Shown here piece after piece: positions 51,114 to 61,031 of a stretch of 64,000 nt of DNA. The stretch's first letter is position 1; each line of letters opens with the position of its first letter. The DNA comes from an uncultured Prevotellaceae bacterium (lineage in GTDB: Bacteria > Bacteroidota > Bacteroidia > Bacteroidales > Bacteroidaceae). The DNA is taken from contig OMZS01000008.1 of NCBI GenBank assembly GCA_900315565.1, forward strand, positions 50,163 to 114,162. The letters are read 5' to 3'. The notes beneath the pieces were generated by a model, which had not been told where the DNA came from, made no database searches, and saw only the letters and a list, made by a program, of their open reading frames with translations. The position numbers and the translations under genes were made by a program.

Positions 51114-51584
51114 ATGAAGACCGAACTCATATTGGTGGGTAAAACCACGAACAAGCACTTTGCTGCCGGCATCAGCGACTATACCGAGCGCATCGGCCAC
51201 TACATGCCCTTTGGCATCATCACGCTGCCAGAACTGAAAAATACTAAGAGCCTGACGCAAGAACAGCAGAAGGAGCGCGAAGGCGAGCAGATCCTGCGCC
51301 TGATTCAGCCCGCCGACACGGTGGTATTGCTCGACGAGCACGGACTCGAGATGCGAAGCGTTGAGCTGGCCTCATGGCTGCAAAGAAAACAGCAGCAGGC
51401 GCGCCGACTGGTGTTTGTCATCGGGGGAGCCTATGGCTTTTCGTCCGCCGTCTATGCCCGTGCCAACGAGAAACTGTCGCTTTCGCGCCTCACATTCTCC
51501 CACCAGATGGTGAGGCTAGTGTTCGTTGAGCAGCTCTATCGGGCGTGTACCATCATCAAGGGCGAACCCTACCACCACGAATAG
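51114..51584 (+). CDS. rlmH: 23S rRNA pseudouridine-1915 N3-methyltransferase
   Basis: This 156-residue SPOUT enzyme methylates pseudouridine in helix 69. It shows DTVVLLDEHGLEMRSVELA, FVIGGAYGFSSAVYARA and LSLSRLTFSHQMVRLVFVEQ, which form the knotted SAM site. The length is typical. It follows the HU-LysM gene after nine bases. Its TAG stop is followed by AGTTAGA and similar degenerate heptamers. Confidence 0.96.
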   Translation: MKTELILVGKTTNKHFAAGISDYTERIGHYMPFGIITLPELKNTKSLTQEQQKEREGEQILRLIQPADTVVLLDEHGLEMRSVELASWLQRKQQQARRLVFVIGGAYGFSSAVYARANEKLSLSRLTFSHQMVRLVFVEQLYRACTIIKGEPYHHE

Positions 51585-51660
51585 AGTTAGAGGTATGGAA
51601 GCTAGGAGTAAAGAATATTTGGAAAACATTTTCATCAACTATTTAACACAGAAATAATAC

Positions 51661-52914
51661 ATGGAAAGAACCTGGAGATGGTTTGGCAAGAAAGACAAAA
51701 TAACTCTTGCCATGCTAAGACAAATCGGAGTTGAAGGTATTGTGACAGCCCTGCACGACGTGCCCCTGGGCGAAGTGTGGACACGCGAGAAAATTCGCGA
51801 CCTACGCGAGTACATCGAGAGCTACGGCATGCGATGGAGTGTGGTGGAGAGCCTGCCCGTGGTAGAAACAATCAAGTATGCAGGTCCCGACCGCGACCAC
51901 CAGATTGAGGTCTATAAGGAAAGTCTGCGCAACCTTTCTGCCGAAGGCATTCATTGCATTTGCTACAACTTCATGCCCGTGCTCGACTGGGCCCGTACCG
52001 ACCTCCTGCACACCAATCCCAACGGCTCCACGAACCTCTACTTCAACTATGCCGAGTTTGCCTATTTCGACATTTACATTCTCAAGCGTCAGGGTGCCCG
52101 CGAAGAGTGGGCCCGCTTCCGCTTCCCAGAGGGAGTGGGAGAGGGGCGCAACGTGCTGGCCGAGGCCGACGAGCTGGCCAAGACCATGACCCCCGAGAAA
52201 GACCACGCCTTGGTAGATACCATTATCATCAAGACTCAGGGATTCGTCAGCGGCAATTTCAGCGAGAACGACGAGGCCCCCATACAGAAGTTCCGTGACT
52301 TTCTCGATTTATATAAGGGAATAGACAAGAAGCAGTTGCGCGAGAATATGAAATATTTCCTTGAGGCCATCATGCCCACCTGCGAGGAGTACAATATGAA
52401 TATGTGCGTACATCCCGACGACCCCCCCATCGAGGTTCTTGGGTTGCCCCGCATTGTTCGTACCGAAGAAGACATAGAGTGGTTCCTCAATGCCGTTCCA
52501 AACCCTCACAATGGACTCACCTTCTGCGCCGGAAGCCTCTCTGCCGGAGCTTACAACAATGTGGTGGAGATGGCCCGTAAATTTGCTTCGCGCACCCACT
52601 TTGTACACCTTCGTTCATGCCACATCTTCCCCAACGGCGACTTTACAGAAGCCAGCCATTTAGGCGGGCGTGCCGACATCATTGAGCTCTGCCGCATCTT
52701 CGAGAAAGAGAATCCGCAGCTGCCCATGCGCGTTGACCACGGCATGACCTTTACCGACCGGCCCGGAGGCATCATGGATGAGAGCAGCCACGGCCACAAT
52801 GCTGGCTACACTTTGCTCGGACGAATGTTTGCCCTCGGTCAGGTGCAGGGCATTTTGGCCACCGTTGACAGGGAACAGGGCATCGACTACAAGCAGCCTG
52901 GATTCTTTGATTAA
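51661..52914 (+). CDS. uxuA: Mannonate dehydratase
   Basis: The 417-residue enzyme converts D-mannonate to 2-keto-3-deoxygluconate in glucuronate breakdown. It shows MERTWRWFGKKDKITLAMLR, the metal-binding MCVHPDDPPIEVLGLPRIV and RVDHGMTFTDRP, and FCAGSLSAGAYN. The length is typical of Bacteroidetes forms. No other hexuronate genes (uxaC, uxuB, kdgK) are near. A strong terminator follows. Confidence 0.96.
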   Translation: MERTWRWFGKKDKITLAMLRQIGVEGIVTALHDVPLGEVWTREKIRDLREYIESYGMRWSVVESLPVVETIKYAGPDRDHQIEVYKESLRNLSAEGIHCICYNFMPVLDWARTDLLHTNPNGSTNLYFNYAEFAYFDIYILKRQGAREEWARFRFPEGVGEGRNVLAEADELAKTMTPEKDHALVDTIIIKTQGFVSGNFSENDEAPIQKFRDFLDLYKGIDKKQLRENMKYFLEAIMPTCEEYNMNMCVHPDDPPIEVLGLPRIVRTEEDIEWFLNAVPNPHNGLTFCAGSLSAGAYNNVVEMARKFASRTHFVHLRSCHIFPNGDFTEASHLGGRADIIELCRIFEKENPQLPMRVDHGMTFTDRPGGIMDESSHGHNAGYTLLGRMFALGQVQGILATVDREQGIDYKQPGFFD

Positions 52915-52973
52915 GGCACCAAGGATGTCTGCAATCGACGCTAAACATTACAAAGCAACAAACTAACATAAAT

Positions 52974-53015
52974 GAGGTCGTGTCAAAAGTAACAGACACG
53001 ACCTCTTATTTTTTG
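52974..53015 (+). terminator. Terminator of uxuA
   Basis: GAGGTCGTGTC (52974-52984) pairs perfectly with GACACGACCTC (52995-53005), followed by TTATTTTTT. Confidence 0.9.
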
Positions 53016-53135
53016 GTGGTAAGGATGCTCCGCTCCGCGGGGTCTTTCATCCTATGGAACGGGGCTACTTGGGTTCTATCGGGCAACGGCCTGAGTAAAA
53101 ATCCGGCACTGGCAGGAATCGTCCCCAAAAGAAAA

Positions 53136-53159
53136 CCCAAGACAAGAATCTGTCCTGGG
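53136..53159 (-). terminator. Terminator of the gmd-fcl operon
   Basis: On the minus strand CCCAGGACA pairs with TGTCTTGGG (one G-T pair) and is followed by TTTTCTTTT, about 20 bases beyond fcl. The 120 bases to the uxuA terminator hold only another G+C-rich hairpin near 53027-53052. Confidence 0.75.
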
Positions 53160-53177
53160 CTTGTGGAAGTTTGTTTT

Positions 53178-54374
53178 CTACTGAGTAATACTTTGCTGAT
53201 ACCAATCGAAGAGGCACCTGACGCCTTCGTCGATTTCTATTTGATGATGCCACCCCAGGGAATGGAGCTTTGAGACATCGATGAGCTTGCGCATGGTGCC
53301 GTCGGGTTTGGTGGCGTCGAACTCGATGGTTCCCTCGAAGCCAACGGCATTGGCTACCAGCTGGGAAAGCTCGCGGATGGTGATTTCCTTGCCTGTACCT
53401 ACGTTGATGTGACAGTTGCGTATCTCTCCCAGCGAGGGGATGGCTCCGCCACGGCCCTCGCTGCTGTTGCGGTCAACCGAGCCGTCGGCCTGGGTGCCGA
53501 AGAACACGCTGGAATATTTCTCGATGCCGATGATTTGGCTGAAGTCAACGTTGAGCAGTATGTGAACGCTGGCGTCGGCCATGTCTTCGCTCCAAAGAAA
53601 CTCGCGGAGGGGTGTTCCTGTGCCCCAAAGCACTACTTTGTTGGGGTAAATGCCATAGTTGGCCAGGGCTAGGAGTATTTCCTCGCGCGAAGAGGTTCCG
53701 TTGGCGGTGAGTTTCTGTCCGTTGTGGCGGTATTGCACGGGACGTTTGTCCATGTCGCGTCGAATGGCTTCCCAGTTGTCGTCGTGGATGAGTTTGGCGA
53801 GATAGATTTTTCGCATCATGGCCGGCATGACGTGGGAGTTTTCGAGATGGAAATTGTCGTTGGGGCCGTAAAGGTTGGTGGGCATCACGGCTATGTAGTT
53901 GGTGCCGTACTGCAGGTTGTAGCTCTCGCACATCTTGAGTCCTGCAATCTTTGCAATAGCGTACTCCTCGTTGGTGTACTCGAGGGGTGAGGTGAGCAGG
54001 GCGTCCTCGCGCATGGGCTGGGGGGCGTTTTTAGGATAGATGCAGGTGGAGCCGAGGAAAAGGAGTTTCTTGACGCCGTGGGCATACGCTTCGCTGATGA
54101 CGTTGCACTGAATTTTCATGTTCATCATGATGAAGTCTGCCCTGTAGAGTGAGTTGGCCATGATGCCACCGACAAAGGCGGCAGCCAGCACTACGGAATC
54201 GGGGCGCTCCTGGTCGAAAAACGTGCGTACGGCCACCTGGTCGGTCAGGTCGAGCTCGGCATGTGTGCGCCCGACGAGGCGGTTGTAGCCTCGGGCTTTC
54301 AAGTTGTTCCAAATGGCCGAGCCGACCAGTCCCCGATGGCCGGCGACGTAGATTTTGCTGTTTTTGTCTAACAT
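53178..54374 (-). CDS. fcl: GDP-L-fucose synthase
   Basis: The 398-residue epimerase/reductase turns GDP-4-keto-6-deoxymannose into GDP-L-fucose. It shows the NADP loop YVAGHRGLVGSAI, the catalytic YAIAKIAGL (Tyr-x3-Lys) and PTNLYGPNDNF. It is longer than the 321-residue E. coli enzyme because of insertions around VQYRHNGQKLTANGTSSREE and FFGTQADGSVDRNSSEGRGG. The ATG at 54374 overlaps the gmd stop by one base, so translation is coupled. Confidence 0.95.
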   Translation of the reverse strand: MLDKNSKIYVAGHRGLVGSAIWNNLKARGYNRLVGRTHAELDLTDQVAVRTFFDQERPDSVVLAAAFVGGIMANSLYRADFIMMNMKIQCNVISEAYAHGVKKLLFLGSTCIYPKNAPQPMREDALLTSPLEYTNEEYAIAKIAGLKMCESYNLQYGTNYIAVMPTNLYGPNDNFHLENSHVMPAMMRKIYLAKLIHDDNWEAIRRDMDKRPVQYRHNGQKLTANGTSSREEILLALANYGIYPNKVVLWGTGTPLREFLWSEDMADASVHILLNVDFSQIIGIEKYSSVFFGTQADGSVDRNSSEGRGGAIPSLGEIRNCHINVGTGKEITIRELSQLVANAVGFEGTIEFDATKPDGTMRKLIDVSKLHSLGWHHQIEIDEGVRCLFDWYQQSITQ

Positions 54375-55462
54375 CAGTCGTTGGTGAGTTTGGATTTCAG
54401 ATAGAGTTTCCTGACGAAGCGCATGTCGTGGTCGATCATGATTTTCACCAGTTGCTCGAAGGTGGTTTTGCGCGGATTCCATCCCAGAGTTTCCTTTGCT
54501 TTGGTGGGGTCGCCTAGCAGCTGGTCAACTTCGGCGGGGCGGAAATACTTGGGGTCCACTTCGACGAGCGAACGGCCTGTGGCCTTGTCAATACCGCGCT
54601 CGTTGACGCCTTCGCCCTGCCACTCGAGCTCGATGCCCACATGGCGGAAGGCCAGGGTGGCAAACTCGCGTACGGTGTGGTATTCGCCTGTAGCAATGAC
54701 AAAGTCATCGGGCTCAGGCTGCTGAAGTATCATCCACATACACTCCACGTAATCTTTGGCATAACCCCAGTCGCGAAGCGAGTTGAGGTTGCCCAAATAG
54801 AGTTTGTCCTGAAATCCTTGGGCAATACGGGCTGCGGCAAGAGTGATTTTGCGTGTGACAAAGGTCTCACCCCGCCGTTCGCTCTCATGGTTGAACAAAA
54901 TGCCATTGCAGCAATACATGCCGTAGGACTCGCGGTAGTTCCTGATGATCCAGAAGCCGTAGAGCTTGGCCACGCCGTAGGGTGAGCGAGGGTAGAAGGG
55001 AGTGGTTTCTTTCTGGGGCACTTCCTGCACCTTGCCATAGAGTTCGGACGTTGAGGCCTGATAGATGCGGCATTGTTTTTCCAGGCCCACGATGCGCACA
55101 GCTTCAAGCAGGCGCAAGACTCCCACGGCGTCGGTTTCGGCCGTATATTCGGGCACATCAAACGACACTTTTACGTGGCTTTGGGCGGCCAGATTGTATA
55201 TTTCTGTGGGGCGCACCTCGCCAATGATGCGAATGAGTGACGAGGAGTCGGTCATGTCGGCCCAATGCAGATTCACTAGTCGGGTTTTCTTCATGTCGCG
55301 CACCCACTCGTCGAGGTAAAGATGTTCTATGCGCCCTGTGTTGAACGAACTGCTACGGCGTAACAATCCGTGTACTTCGTAGCCTTTTTCAATTAAAAAC
55401 TCGGCCAAGTAAGAACCGTCTTGACCCGTAATACCTGTTATTAATGCTATTTTTTTAGACAT
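54374..55462 (-). CDS. gmd: GDP-mannose 4,6-dehydratase
   Basis: The 362-residue enzyme dehydrates GDP-mannose, the first step to GDP-fucose. It shows [39 protein letters not shown] and the catalytic [12 protein letters not shown] (Tyr-x3-Lys). It lies between manC and fcl on the minus strand. Together they supply GDP-fucose for surface glycans and glycoproteins. Confidence 0.97.
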   Translation of the reverse strand: MSKKIALITGITGQDGSYLAEFLIEKGYEVHGLLRRSSSFNTGRIEHLYLDEWVRDMKKTRLVNLHWADMTDSSSLIRIIGEVRPTEIYNLAAQSHVKVSFDVPEYTAETDAVGVLRLLEAVRIVGLEKQCRIYQASTSELYGKVQEVPQKETTPFYPRSPYGVAKLYGFWIIRNYRESYGMYCCNGILFNHESERRGETFVTRKITLAAARIAQGFQDKLYLGNLNSLRDWGYAKDYVECMWMILQQPEPDDFVIATGEYHTVREFATLAFRHVGIELEWQGEGVNERGIDKATGRSLVEVDPKYFRPAEVDQLLGDPTKAKETLGWNPRKTTFEQLVKIMIDHDMRFVRKLYLKSKLTND

Positions 55463-55514
55463 GTTTTTTTGTTGGTCAGAAGTGTGTGTGGGTAGTTGCT
55501 AACAAGGAGGAACT

Positions 55515-56582
55515 TCAATTCTCCTCAGCAAACGTGCGGATGCGTTGCTCTTCAGAAAGTTTGCAAATGAGGAGGGTGTTGTCTTTCTCGGCCACAATGT
55601 ATCCGTCGAGTCCCTGAATCACCACTTTCTTTTCTTCGAGGGTGTGAACAATGCAGTTGTGCGAATCAACCATGGTGATGTTGTCGCCAATGGTGCTGTT
55701 GCCATAAAGGTCACGCTTGCTTTGCATCAGCAGGCTTCCCCAGGTGCCCAGGTCGCTCCATCCGAAGTCAGCAGGACAAACAAATATTTCTTCGGCTTTC
55801 TCCATGATGGCATAGTCAACCGAAATGCTTTCGCACTCGGGGAACCACTTGTTGATGAGTTCCTGCTCTTTGTCGGTACCATAGTAGGGCAGCAGTTGCT
55901 CAAAAATCTTGCTCATTGTGGGCTGATACACGCGGAACGCATTGACAATGGTATTCACGTTCCAGATAAAGATTCCAGCATTCCAGTAGTAGCTCTTTTG
56001 CTGAATATATTTCAGAGCCGTCTCCACATCGGGTTTCTCTCTGAACGAATCTACGCGGAAAATCTCCCTGTTGCGGGGGCTGCTGCTCGAGAGATCGGCC
56101 TGAATATAGCCGTAGCCTGTCTCAGGGCGAGTAGGCTTCATGCCGAGCGTCAGCACAGCGTCGCTCTCGCTGGTAAACTTCAGGCATTGTCCTATCACCC
56201 GACGAAACTCGGCGGTATTGGCAACAATGTGGTCGCTCGGGGTCACCACAATATTGGCTTTGGGGTCTTGCGACTTGATGCGCCAGCTCACATAGGCAAT
56301 GCATGGGGCCGTGTTGCGGCGGCATGGCTCACACAACACATTGGCGGCTGGCACCTCTGGAAGCTGCTCACGCACAAGGGCAGCATATTTCTGGTTGGTA
56401 ACAACCCATACGTTCTCCGGGTCGCAAATACCCTCGAATCGGTCGAAAGTAAGCTGAAGCAAAGACCTGCCTACCCCCAGCACGTCGATAAACTGCTTTG
56501 GGCGCTCTGTGGTGCTCATAGGCCAAAAGCGGCTACCTACGCCGCCCGCCATAATTACCAGATGATTTGTTTTCTGAGCCAT
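55515..56582 (-). CDS. manC: Mannose-1-phosphate guanylyltransferase
   Basis: The 355-residue enzyme makes GDP-mannose. It shows the pyrophosphorylase signature VIMAGGVGSRFWPMSTTERP, VTPSDHI and FREKPDVETAL. The C-terminal isomerase domain of bifunctional ManC proteins is missing, so it is the single-function form. It ends 52 bases before gmd on the same strand and feeds that enzyme its substrate. Confidence 0.95.
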   Translation of the reverse strand: MAQKTNHLVIMAGGVGSRFWPMSTTERPKQFIDVLGVGRSLLQLTFDRFEGICDPENVWVVTNQKYAALVREQLPEVPAANVLCEPCRRNTAPCIAYVSWRIKSQDPKANIVVTPSDHIVANTAEFRRVIGQCLKFTSESDAVLTLGMKPTRPETGYGYIQADLSSSSPRNREIFRVDSFREKPDVETALKYIQQKSYYWNAGIFIWNVNTIVNAFRVYQPTMSKIFEQLLPYYGTDKEQELINKWFPECESISVDYAIMEKAEEIFVCPADFGWSDLGTWGSLLMQSKRDLYGNSTIGDNITMVDSHNCIVHTLEEKKVVIQGLDGYIVAEKDNTLLICKLSEEQRIRTFAEEN

Positions 56583-56703
56583 AGAATAATTGATTATAAC
56601 CTTTATGTTTGGTTTACTGATAGTTTCTCCTTAGGATGCTTCGAATAGCTAAAGTCTCTACACCTTCGGGGTGCTTTAGAATCATTACGAGAATATGCCT
56701 TTT

Positions 56704-57303
56704 CTATCCTTCTTTTACTTTTTGACCTAAAGGAATGGTCATCAGCCTCACCTGAGCCTCGTTGTTCTCCGATGCTAAGGCCGACAGGCCTGCTGGAATT
56801 TCGCCAGCCTTCAGCAGGGCACTTTCGTGCGAAGCCTTTTTACCGCCCTGATATTTGTACTCCACGTATTCGGCTTGTTGATTCATCTGAGTCTGAATAC
56901 GTTCAAGTTCATCATTTGGACTCACCACGAGCAGCGCGTTCAGAATCTCCACCATCTGGCGGTATGCCAGGTCGGTGGCCGCACGAACAGATCTTAGCTT
57001 ATCGACGGCCTCGAGCACAGCTTCATCTGTACACATGCGCATCAGCTCCTGCATTTGGCGGCTATATTCTGTTTTGTCGCACAACTGGCGGTCAATCTCG
57101 TTGAGGTCGTTCTTGCTGAATCGCTTGTGCAACGCCTTGAAAGCCTCGCTCTCGCGCATGAATGCCTCTTTCAGCCCTTCCATGCGTTGAGAGGCCAAAT
57201 TGTTGGTCAGCCTGGCGGAGGAGAGCGTATGCAAAACCAGCTCAACCACCGTGTAGTGCTCATTATTGGTAAACCTTGTCAGGTCGAGTGTCTGAATTGC
57301 CAT
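56704..57303 (-). CDS. Helical protein of unknown function (DUF6261-like)
   Basis: The 199-residue protein is almost wholly helical (ASQRMEGLKEAFMRESEAFK, ALHKRFSKNDLNEIDRQL) with no signal peptide or membrane helix. It resembles the DUF6261 family of Bacteroidales, though I am not certain. The ATG at 57303 is preferred over 57321, since it follows the -7 box TATGTTTG (57339-57346, minus strand) and gives MAIQTLDLTRFTNNEHY. Confidence 0.65.
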   Translation of the reverse strand: MAIQTLDLTRFTNNEHYTVVELVLHTLSSARLTNNLASQRMEGLKEAFMRESEAFKALHKRFSKNDLNEIDRQLCDKTEYSRQMQELMRMCTDEAVLEAVDKLRSVRAATDLAYRQMVEILNALLVVSPNDELERIQTQMNQQAEYVEYKYQGGKKASHESALLKAGEIPAGLSALASENNEAQVRLMTIPLGQKVKEG

Positions 57304-57338
57304 AAGCGAAATTAGAAACAAGTTCTGGTTTTATTTTG

Positions 57339-57346
57339 CAAACATA
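57339..57346 (-). promoter_or_regulatory. -7 box of the helical protein gene
   Basis: The minus strand reads TATGTTTG, 35 bases upstream of the ATG at 57303. Confidence 0.6.
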
Positions 57347-57400
57347 CATAAAATTTTTGAATTATTCCTCATTTTGCTCCAAAAAATTTCATCAAAAAAC

Positions 57401-57436
57401 GTTGCGCCCCCTTTGCTGAGGAGGCGCAACTTTTTG
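57401..57436. terminator. Terminator after xylA
   Basis: GTTGCGCC (57401-57408) pairs with GGCGCAAC (57423-57430). T-runs follow on both strands (TTTTTG on plus, GTTTTTTG on minus). It lies 55 bases beyond the xylA stop. Confidence 0.8.
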
Positions 57437-57484
57437 AGTGTAGTTTTACGAACGATGTAAAACGCTGTCTTAGTACGGTTTTGT

Positions 57485-58804
57485 TTACTTGGCGTAGAGG
57501 GCTACGATGGTTTCGTATTTCTCCTGCTTACCCGAAGTCTGCTTGGGCTCTTCTACCTTCTTGCCGTATTCATATACCTGCTCAAGGGTGAGTTTGCCGT
57601 CTTCGAAGTCCTTGCCTATGCCGCTGTCGAAGCTGGCGTAGCGGGCTTTCTTCATAGCGGGCAGCTCGCTCTCTTCCAGAATGGCTGCTGCATTCTCCAG
57701 CGCACGTGCCATGGCATCCATGCCGCTGATATGAGCGATGAACAGATCTTCCAGGTCGGTGGAGTTGCGGCGAATCTTTGCATCGAAGTTGGTGCCGCCA
57801 TTGCCGAGACCACCGTTGCGGATGATTTCCATCATGGCCTGAGTCAGCTCGTAGTTGTCGATGGGGAACTGGTCGGTATCCCATCCGTTCTGAGCGTCAC
57901 CACGGTTGGCATCAATACTGCCGAGCATACCAGCGTCAACAGCGCAAGCCAGTTCGTGCTCGAAGGTGTGTCCGGCCAGAGTGGCATGGTTCACCTCGAT
58001 GTTCACCTTGAAGTCCTTATCCAGGTTGTGAGCACGGAGGAAACCGATGACGGTCTCTGTGTCAACGTCATACTGGTGCTTGCTGGGCTCCATGGGCTTG
58101 GGCTCGATAAGGAATGTGCCCTTGAAACCTTTCGAACGTGCATAGTCGCGAGCCAGTGTCAGCATGGTAGCCATGTGCTCTTTCTCACGCTTCTGGTCGG
58201 TGTTGAGCAGGCTCATGTAGCCCTCACGGCCGCCCCAGAACACGTAGTTCTGACCACCGAGTTTAATGGTGGCGTCAATGGCGTTCTTAATCTGAACGAT
58301 GGCACGTGCCACAACATCGAAGTCGGGGTTGGTGCTGGCACCGTTGGCATAGCGCTTGTTGCCAAACACGTTGGCCGTGCCCCAGAGCAGCTTGATGTTG
58401 GGGAACTGCTGCATTTTTTCCTGAGCGTAATCGGTGATGGCTTTCATGCGGGCCTCATACTCAGCAATGGTTTCGCCCTCTTCTACAAGGTCAATATCGT
58501 GGAAGCAGAAATATTCAATGCCGAGTTTGTCCATGATTTCAAAGCCTGCGTCCATTTTGTCCTTAGCGCGCTGAACAGCATCGTCGGCCTTGTCCCACTC
58601 GTACGAGCGTGTCTGTCCGCCAAACTGGTCGCCGCTGGCACCACCCAGGGTGTGCCACCAGGCCATGGCGAACTTAAGCCAGTCTTTCATCTTTTTGCCC
58701 ATTACCACCTTCTCGGGGTCATAGTAATGGAATGCCATTACGTTTTTGCTTTCTTTTCCTTCGAAAGGAATCTTACCGGTAAACGGAAAATACTCTTTTG
58801 CCAT
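57485..58804 (-). CDS. xylA: Xylose isomerase
   Basis: The 439-residue metal enzyme converts xylose to xylulose. It shows HTLGGASGDQFGGQTRSYEW, FCFHDIDLVEEGETIAEYE (catalytic His-Asp), NIEVNHATLAGHTFEHE and GSIDANRGDAQNGWDTDQFP (metal ligands). The length matches family members from other Bacteroidetes. It follows xylB with a 49-base gap, and the pair is probably one operon. No XylR regulator or xylose transporter gene is in the window. Confidence 0.97.
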   Translation of the reverse strand: MAKEYFPFTGKIPFEGKESKNVMAFHYYDPEKVVMGKKMKDWLKFAMAWWHTLGGASGDQFGGQTRSYEWDKADDAVQRAKDKMDAGFEIMDKLGIEYFCFHDIDLVEEGETIAEYEARMKAITDYAQEKMQQFPNIKLLWGTANVFGNKRYANGASTNPDFDVVARAIVQIKNAIDATIKLGGQNYVFWGGREGYMSLLNTDQKREKEHMATMLTLARDYARSKGFKGTFLIEPKPMEPSKHQYDVDTETVIGFLRAHNLDKDFKVNIEVNHATLAGHTFEHELACAVDAGMLGSIDANRGDAQNGWDTDQFPIDNYELTQAMMEIIRNGGLGNGGTNFDAKIRRNSTDLEDLFIAHISGMDAMARALENAAAILEESELPAMKKARYASFDSGIGKDFEDGKLTLEQVYEYGKKVEEPKQTSGKQEKYETIVALYAK

Positions 58805-58853
58805 TTCTTTTTTTAGTTTTTTTGTTTTGTTGGTGAATAATAATTAGTTGGAA

Positions 58854-60344
58854 TCAAATGTTCTTTTCCAATGTCTCTTTCCATGCAGCATAGGCAGCCA
58901 GATACTCGCTGCGCTTCTGCACGTCGGGCTCAATGACAGCCAGTTTCTTGAGCGTGGCGAATGCCTCGTCGTGGTCTTTATAGATGCCGCATCCCATGCC
59001 TGCACCTTTGGCAGAACCCACCGAGCCGTCGGTTTCATACAGTTCGATGGTGGCGCCGCTTACGCCTGCCAGAGTGTTGCGGAAAATGTCGCTGAGGAAC
59101 ATGTTTGCCTTTCCGGCATGAATCTTGCGGATGTCCATACCCATCTGCTGCATGATTTCCATGCCGTAGCAGAACGAGAACACAATGCCCTCCTGAGCGG
59201 CTCGCATGATGTGAGCCTTAGAGTGCTTGTTGAAGTTGATGCCATTGATGGAGCATCCTATTTCGCGGTTCTCCAGTACGCGCTCTGCACCGTTGCCGAA
59301 GGGGATGATGCGCACGCCTTCTGAGCCGATGGGGATGTTCTCCATCATCACGTTCATGTCGGCATAGCTGATGCCTTCGGGAGCCACATTGCGGCGCACC
59401 CATGCATTGAGAATGCCTGTGCCATTGATGCAAAGCAAAACACCCAGACGGTCGAGGTCGGTGGTGTAGTTGACGTGGGCAAATGTGTTCACGCGGCTCT
59501 TGGGGTCGTAGTTGGCTTCGCCAAGCACACCGTAAACCACGCCCGACGTGCCTGCGGTAGAGGCAATCTCACCCGGGTTGAACACGTTGAGCGACAATGC
59601 GTTGTTAGGCTGGTCTCCACCACGATAGCTGATGGGAGTGCCTTCTTTGAGGCCGAGTTCGGCTGCAGCGGCAGCACAAAGCTCACCCTGCACGCTGAAG
59701 GTGGGAACAATATCGGGGATGATACTCTCGGGGAATCCGAAGAAGTCGAGCAGGAACTTAGCTGGCTTCTTTTCCTTGAAGTCCCACATCATGCCTTCGC
59801 TCAGTCCGCTGATGGTAGTGTTTGCCACACCGCTGAGCTTCATGGCGATATAGTCGCCAGGGAGCATGATCTTGTCGATTTTGTCGAACACTTCGGGCTC
59901 ATTCTCTTTCACCCAAGCCAGTTTCGAGGCTGTGAAGTTGCCCGGTGAGTTAAGCAGGTGAGAAAGGCATTGCTCGCTGCCCAGCTCGTTGAAAGCTTTC
60001 TCGCCGTAAGGTACGGCACGTGAGTCGCACCAGATAATGCTCGGACGGAGCACCTGCTGGTACTTATCAACGCACACAAGTCCGTGCATCTGATATGAAA
60101 TACCAATGGCCTTCACGTCGTCGGCCGTAGCGCCTGCCTCGACCATGATTTTCTTCAAACTCAGTTTGGCATTGTCCCACCACATCTGGGGGTCTTGCTC
60201 TGCCCATCCGGCCTTGATGGCTGTAATGGGTGCTTCACTCTCGGGATAAAACGCAGTGGCCACACAAGCGCCACTCTCTGCGTCAACCAACGATGCCTTG
60301 ACAGAACTGCTGCCTACATCGAAGCCTAATAAATATCTTGCCAT
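58854..60344 (-). CDS. xylB: Xylulokinase
   Basis: The 496-residue FGGY-family kinase phosphorylates xylulose. It shows LLGFDVGSSSVKASLVDAE, ISYQMHGLVCVDKYQ, the active-site region TAGTSGVVYGVLGE and GGDQPNNALSLNVFNPGE. It is the first gene of the xylB-xylA operon. No clear TAnnTTTG box is visible in the 167 bases upstream, so the promoter may depend on an activator. Confidence 0.95.
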   Translation of the reverse strand: MARYLLGFDVGSSSVKASLVDAESGACVATAFYPESEAPITAIKAGWAEQDPQMWWDNAKLSLKKIMVEAGATADDVKAIGISYQMHGLVCVDKYQQVLRPSIIWCDSRAVPYGEKAFNELGSEQCLSHLLNSPGNFTASKLAWVKENEPEVFDKIDKIMLPGDYIAMKLSGVANTTISGLSEGMMWDFKEKKPAKFLLDFFGFPESIIPDIVPTFSVQGELCAAAAAELGLKEGTPISYRGGDQPNNALSLNVFNPGEIASTAGTSGVVYGVLGEANYDPKSRVNTFAHVNYTTDLDRLGVLLCINGTGILNAWVRRNVAPEGISYADMNVMMENIPIGSEGVRIIPFGNGAERVLENREIGCSINGINFNKHSKAHIMRAAQEGIVFSFCYGMEIMQQMGMDIRKIHAGKANMFLSDIFRNTLAGVSGATIELYETDGSVGSAKGAGMGCGIYKDHDEAFATLKKLAVIEPDVQKRSEYLAAYAAWKETLEKNI

Positions 60345-60511
60345 ATTTTTTCGTATTAAATAAATTATTAATCTGTAATTTTATTTATAATACGAACAAG
60401 CAGATGTTTTCCCCTAGGAAAAAAGAATAAAAATGGTTTGATTCTGAGTTATGCGTTTTTTATAGGTCTTCTTAAGGTGTTGATTCAAGGTGTTTTCTTA
60501 AGGTGTTGTAT

Positions 60512-60856
60512 CTATCCCATCTCGTCGTCGTCAAACATGCAAAGTGAGAGATCCTGTAGAACAGGTTTCTCATTGTCATCTGTGGTTTCGTTGTCGAAAG
60601 CGAACTTTAGCTGCGTTAAGACAGCTGAATGAGGATGGAGACGATAAACGCCACGAGATGTTTTTTCAACTATCGGGCTGGACTGTCTGGATTTTCTAAA
60701 GAGCCAGTTAGAAACAAAGCGGTGAACTTCTTCGAAATCAATAGTTTCGAAGAATGTGTTAGAGGCATTATACACGTGGCGGCTGATTTTCATTACACTC
60801 AGTCCGTCGGCACCAGCCTCACTCAGTATCCGCACAATTTCGCCCTCGTAGTCCAT
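60512..60856 (-). CDS. Small winged-helix-like protein of unknown function
   Basis: The 114-residue protein starts MDYEGEIVRILSEAGADGLS and contains VMKISRHVYNASNTFFE, VHRFVSNWLFRKSRQSSP and TSRGVYRLHP, a layout that looks like a winged helix for binding DNA or protein. The tail is acidic (NETTDDNEKP, FDDDEMG). It has no close operon partner. I cannot name the family. Confidence 0.68.
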   Translation of the reverse strand: MDYEGEIVRILSEAGADGLSVMKISRHVYNASNTFFETIDFEEVHRFVSNWLFRKSRQSSPIVEKTSRGVYRLHPHSAVLTQLKFAFDNETTDDNEKPVLQDLSLCMFDDDEMG

Positions 60857-60978
60857 TCAAATACGATAAAGAATTGTTCTTTCCTCCCATCATTTCTCCC
60901 TTCCTCTTCTTTCTCCCTTCTTTTTCAATCACTCCCTTAGCAGCAGAGCTTGTGAGAGAATGAATAATCAAAAAAAGA

Positions 60979-61005
60979 GGCCGGTAAAAGAATCATTTAC
61001 CAGCC
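60979..61005 (-). terminator. Terminator of the winged-helix/Lys-Ala protein gene
   Basis: GGCTGGTAAA pairs with TTTACCGGCC (minus strand), followed by TCTTTTTTTG. Confidence 0.88.
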
Positions 61006-61031
61006 CCTTTTAGGAATATCCTTTCAGTTGA

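Noticed and set aside
52974-53060. GAGGTCGTGTC inverted repeat as a possible insertion-sequence end
   Set aside because: The arms are only ten bases apart and followed by a T-run, which is a terminator; no transposase remnant is near.
52980-53273. 97-codon plus-strand frame after uxuA
   Set aside because: It begins inside the uxuA terminator and its second half is antisense to fcl; no protein features.
56704-57303. Link between the helical protein and the manC-gmd-fcl pathway
   Set aside because: It has its own promoter and no sugar-related motif; adjacency alone does not support a shared role.
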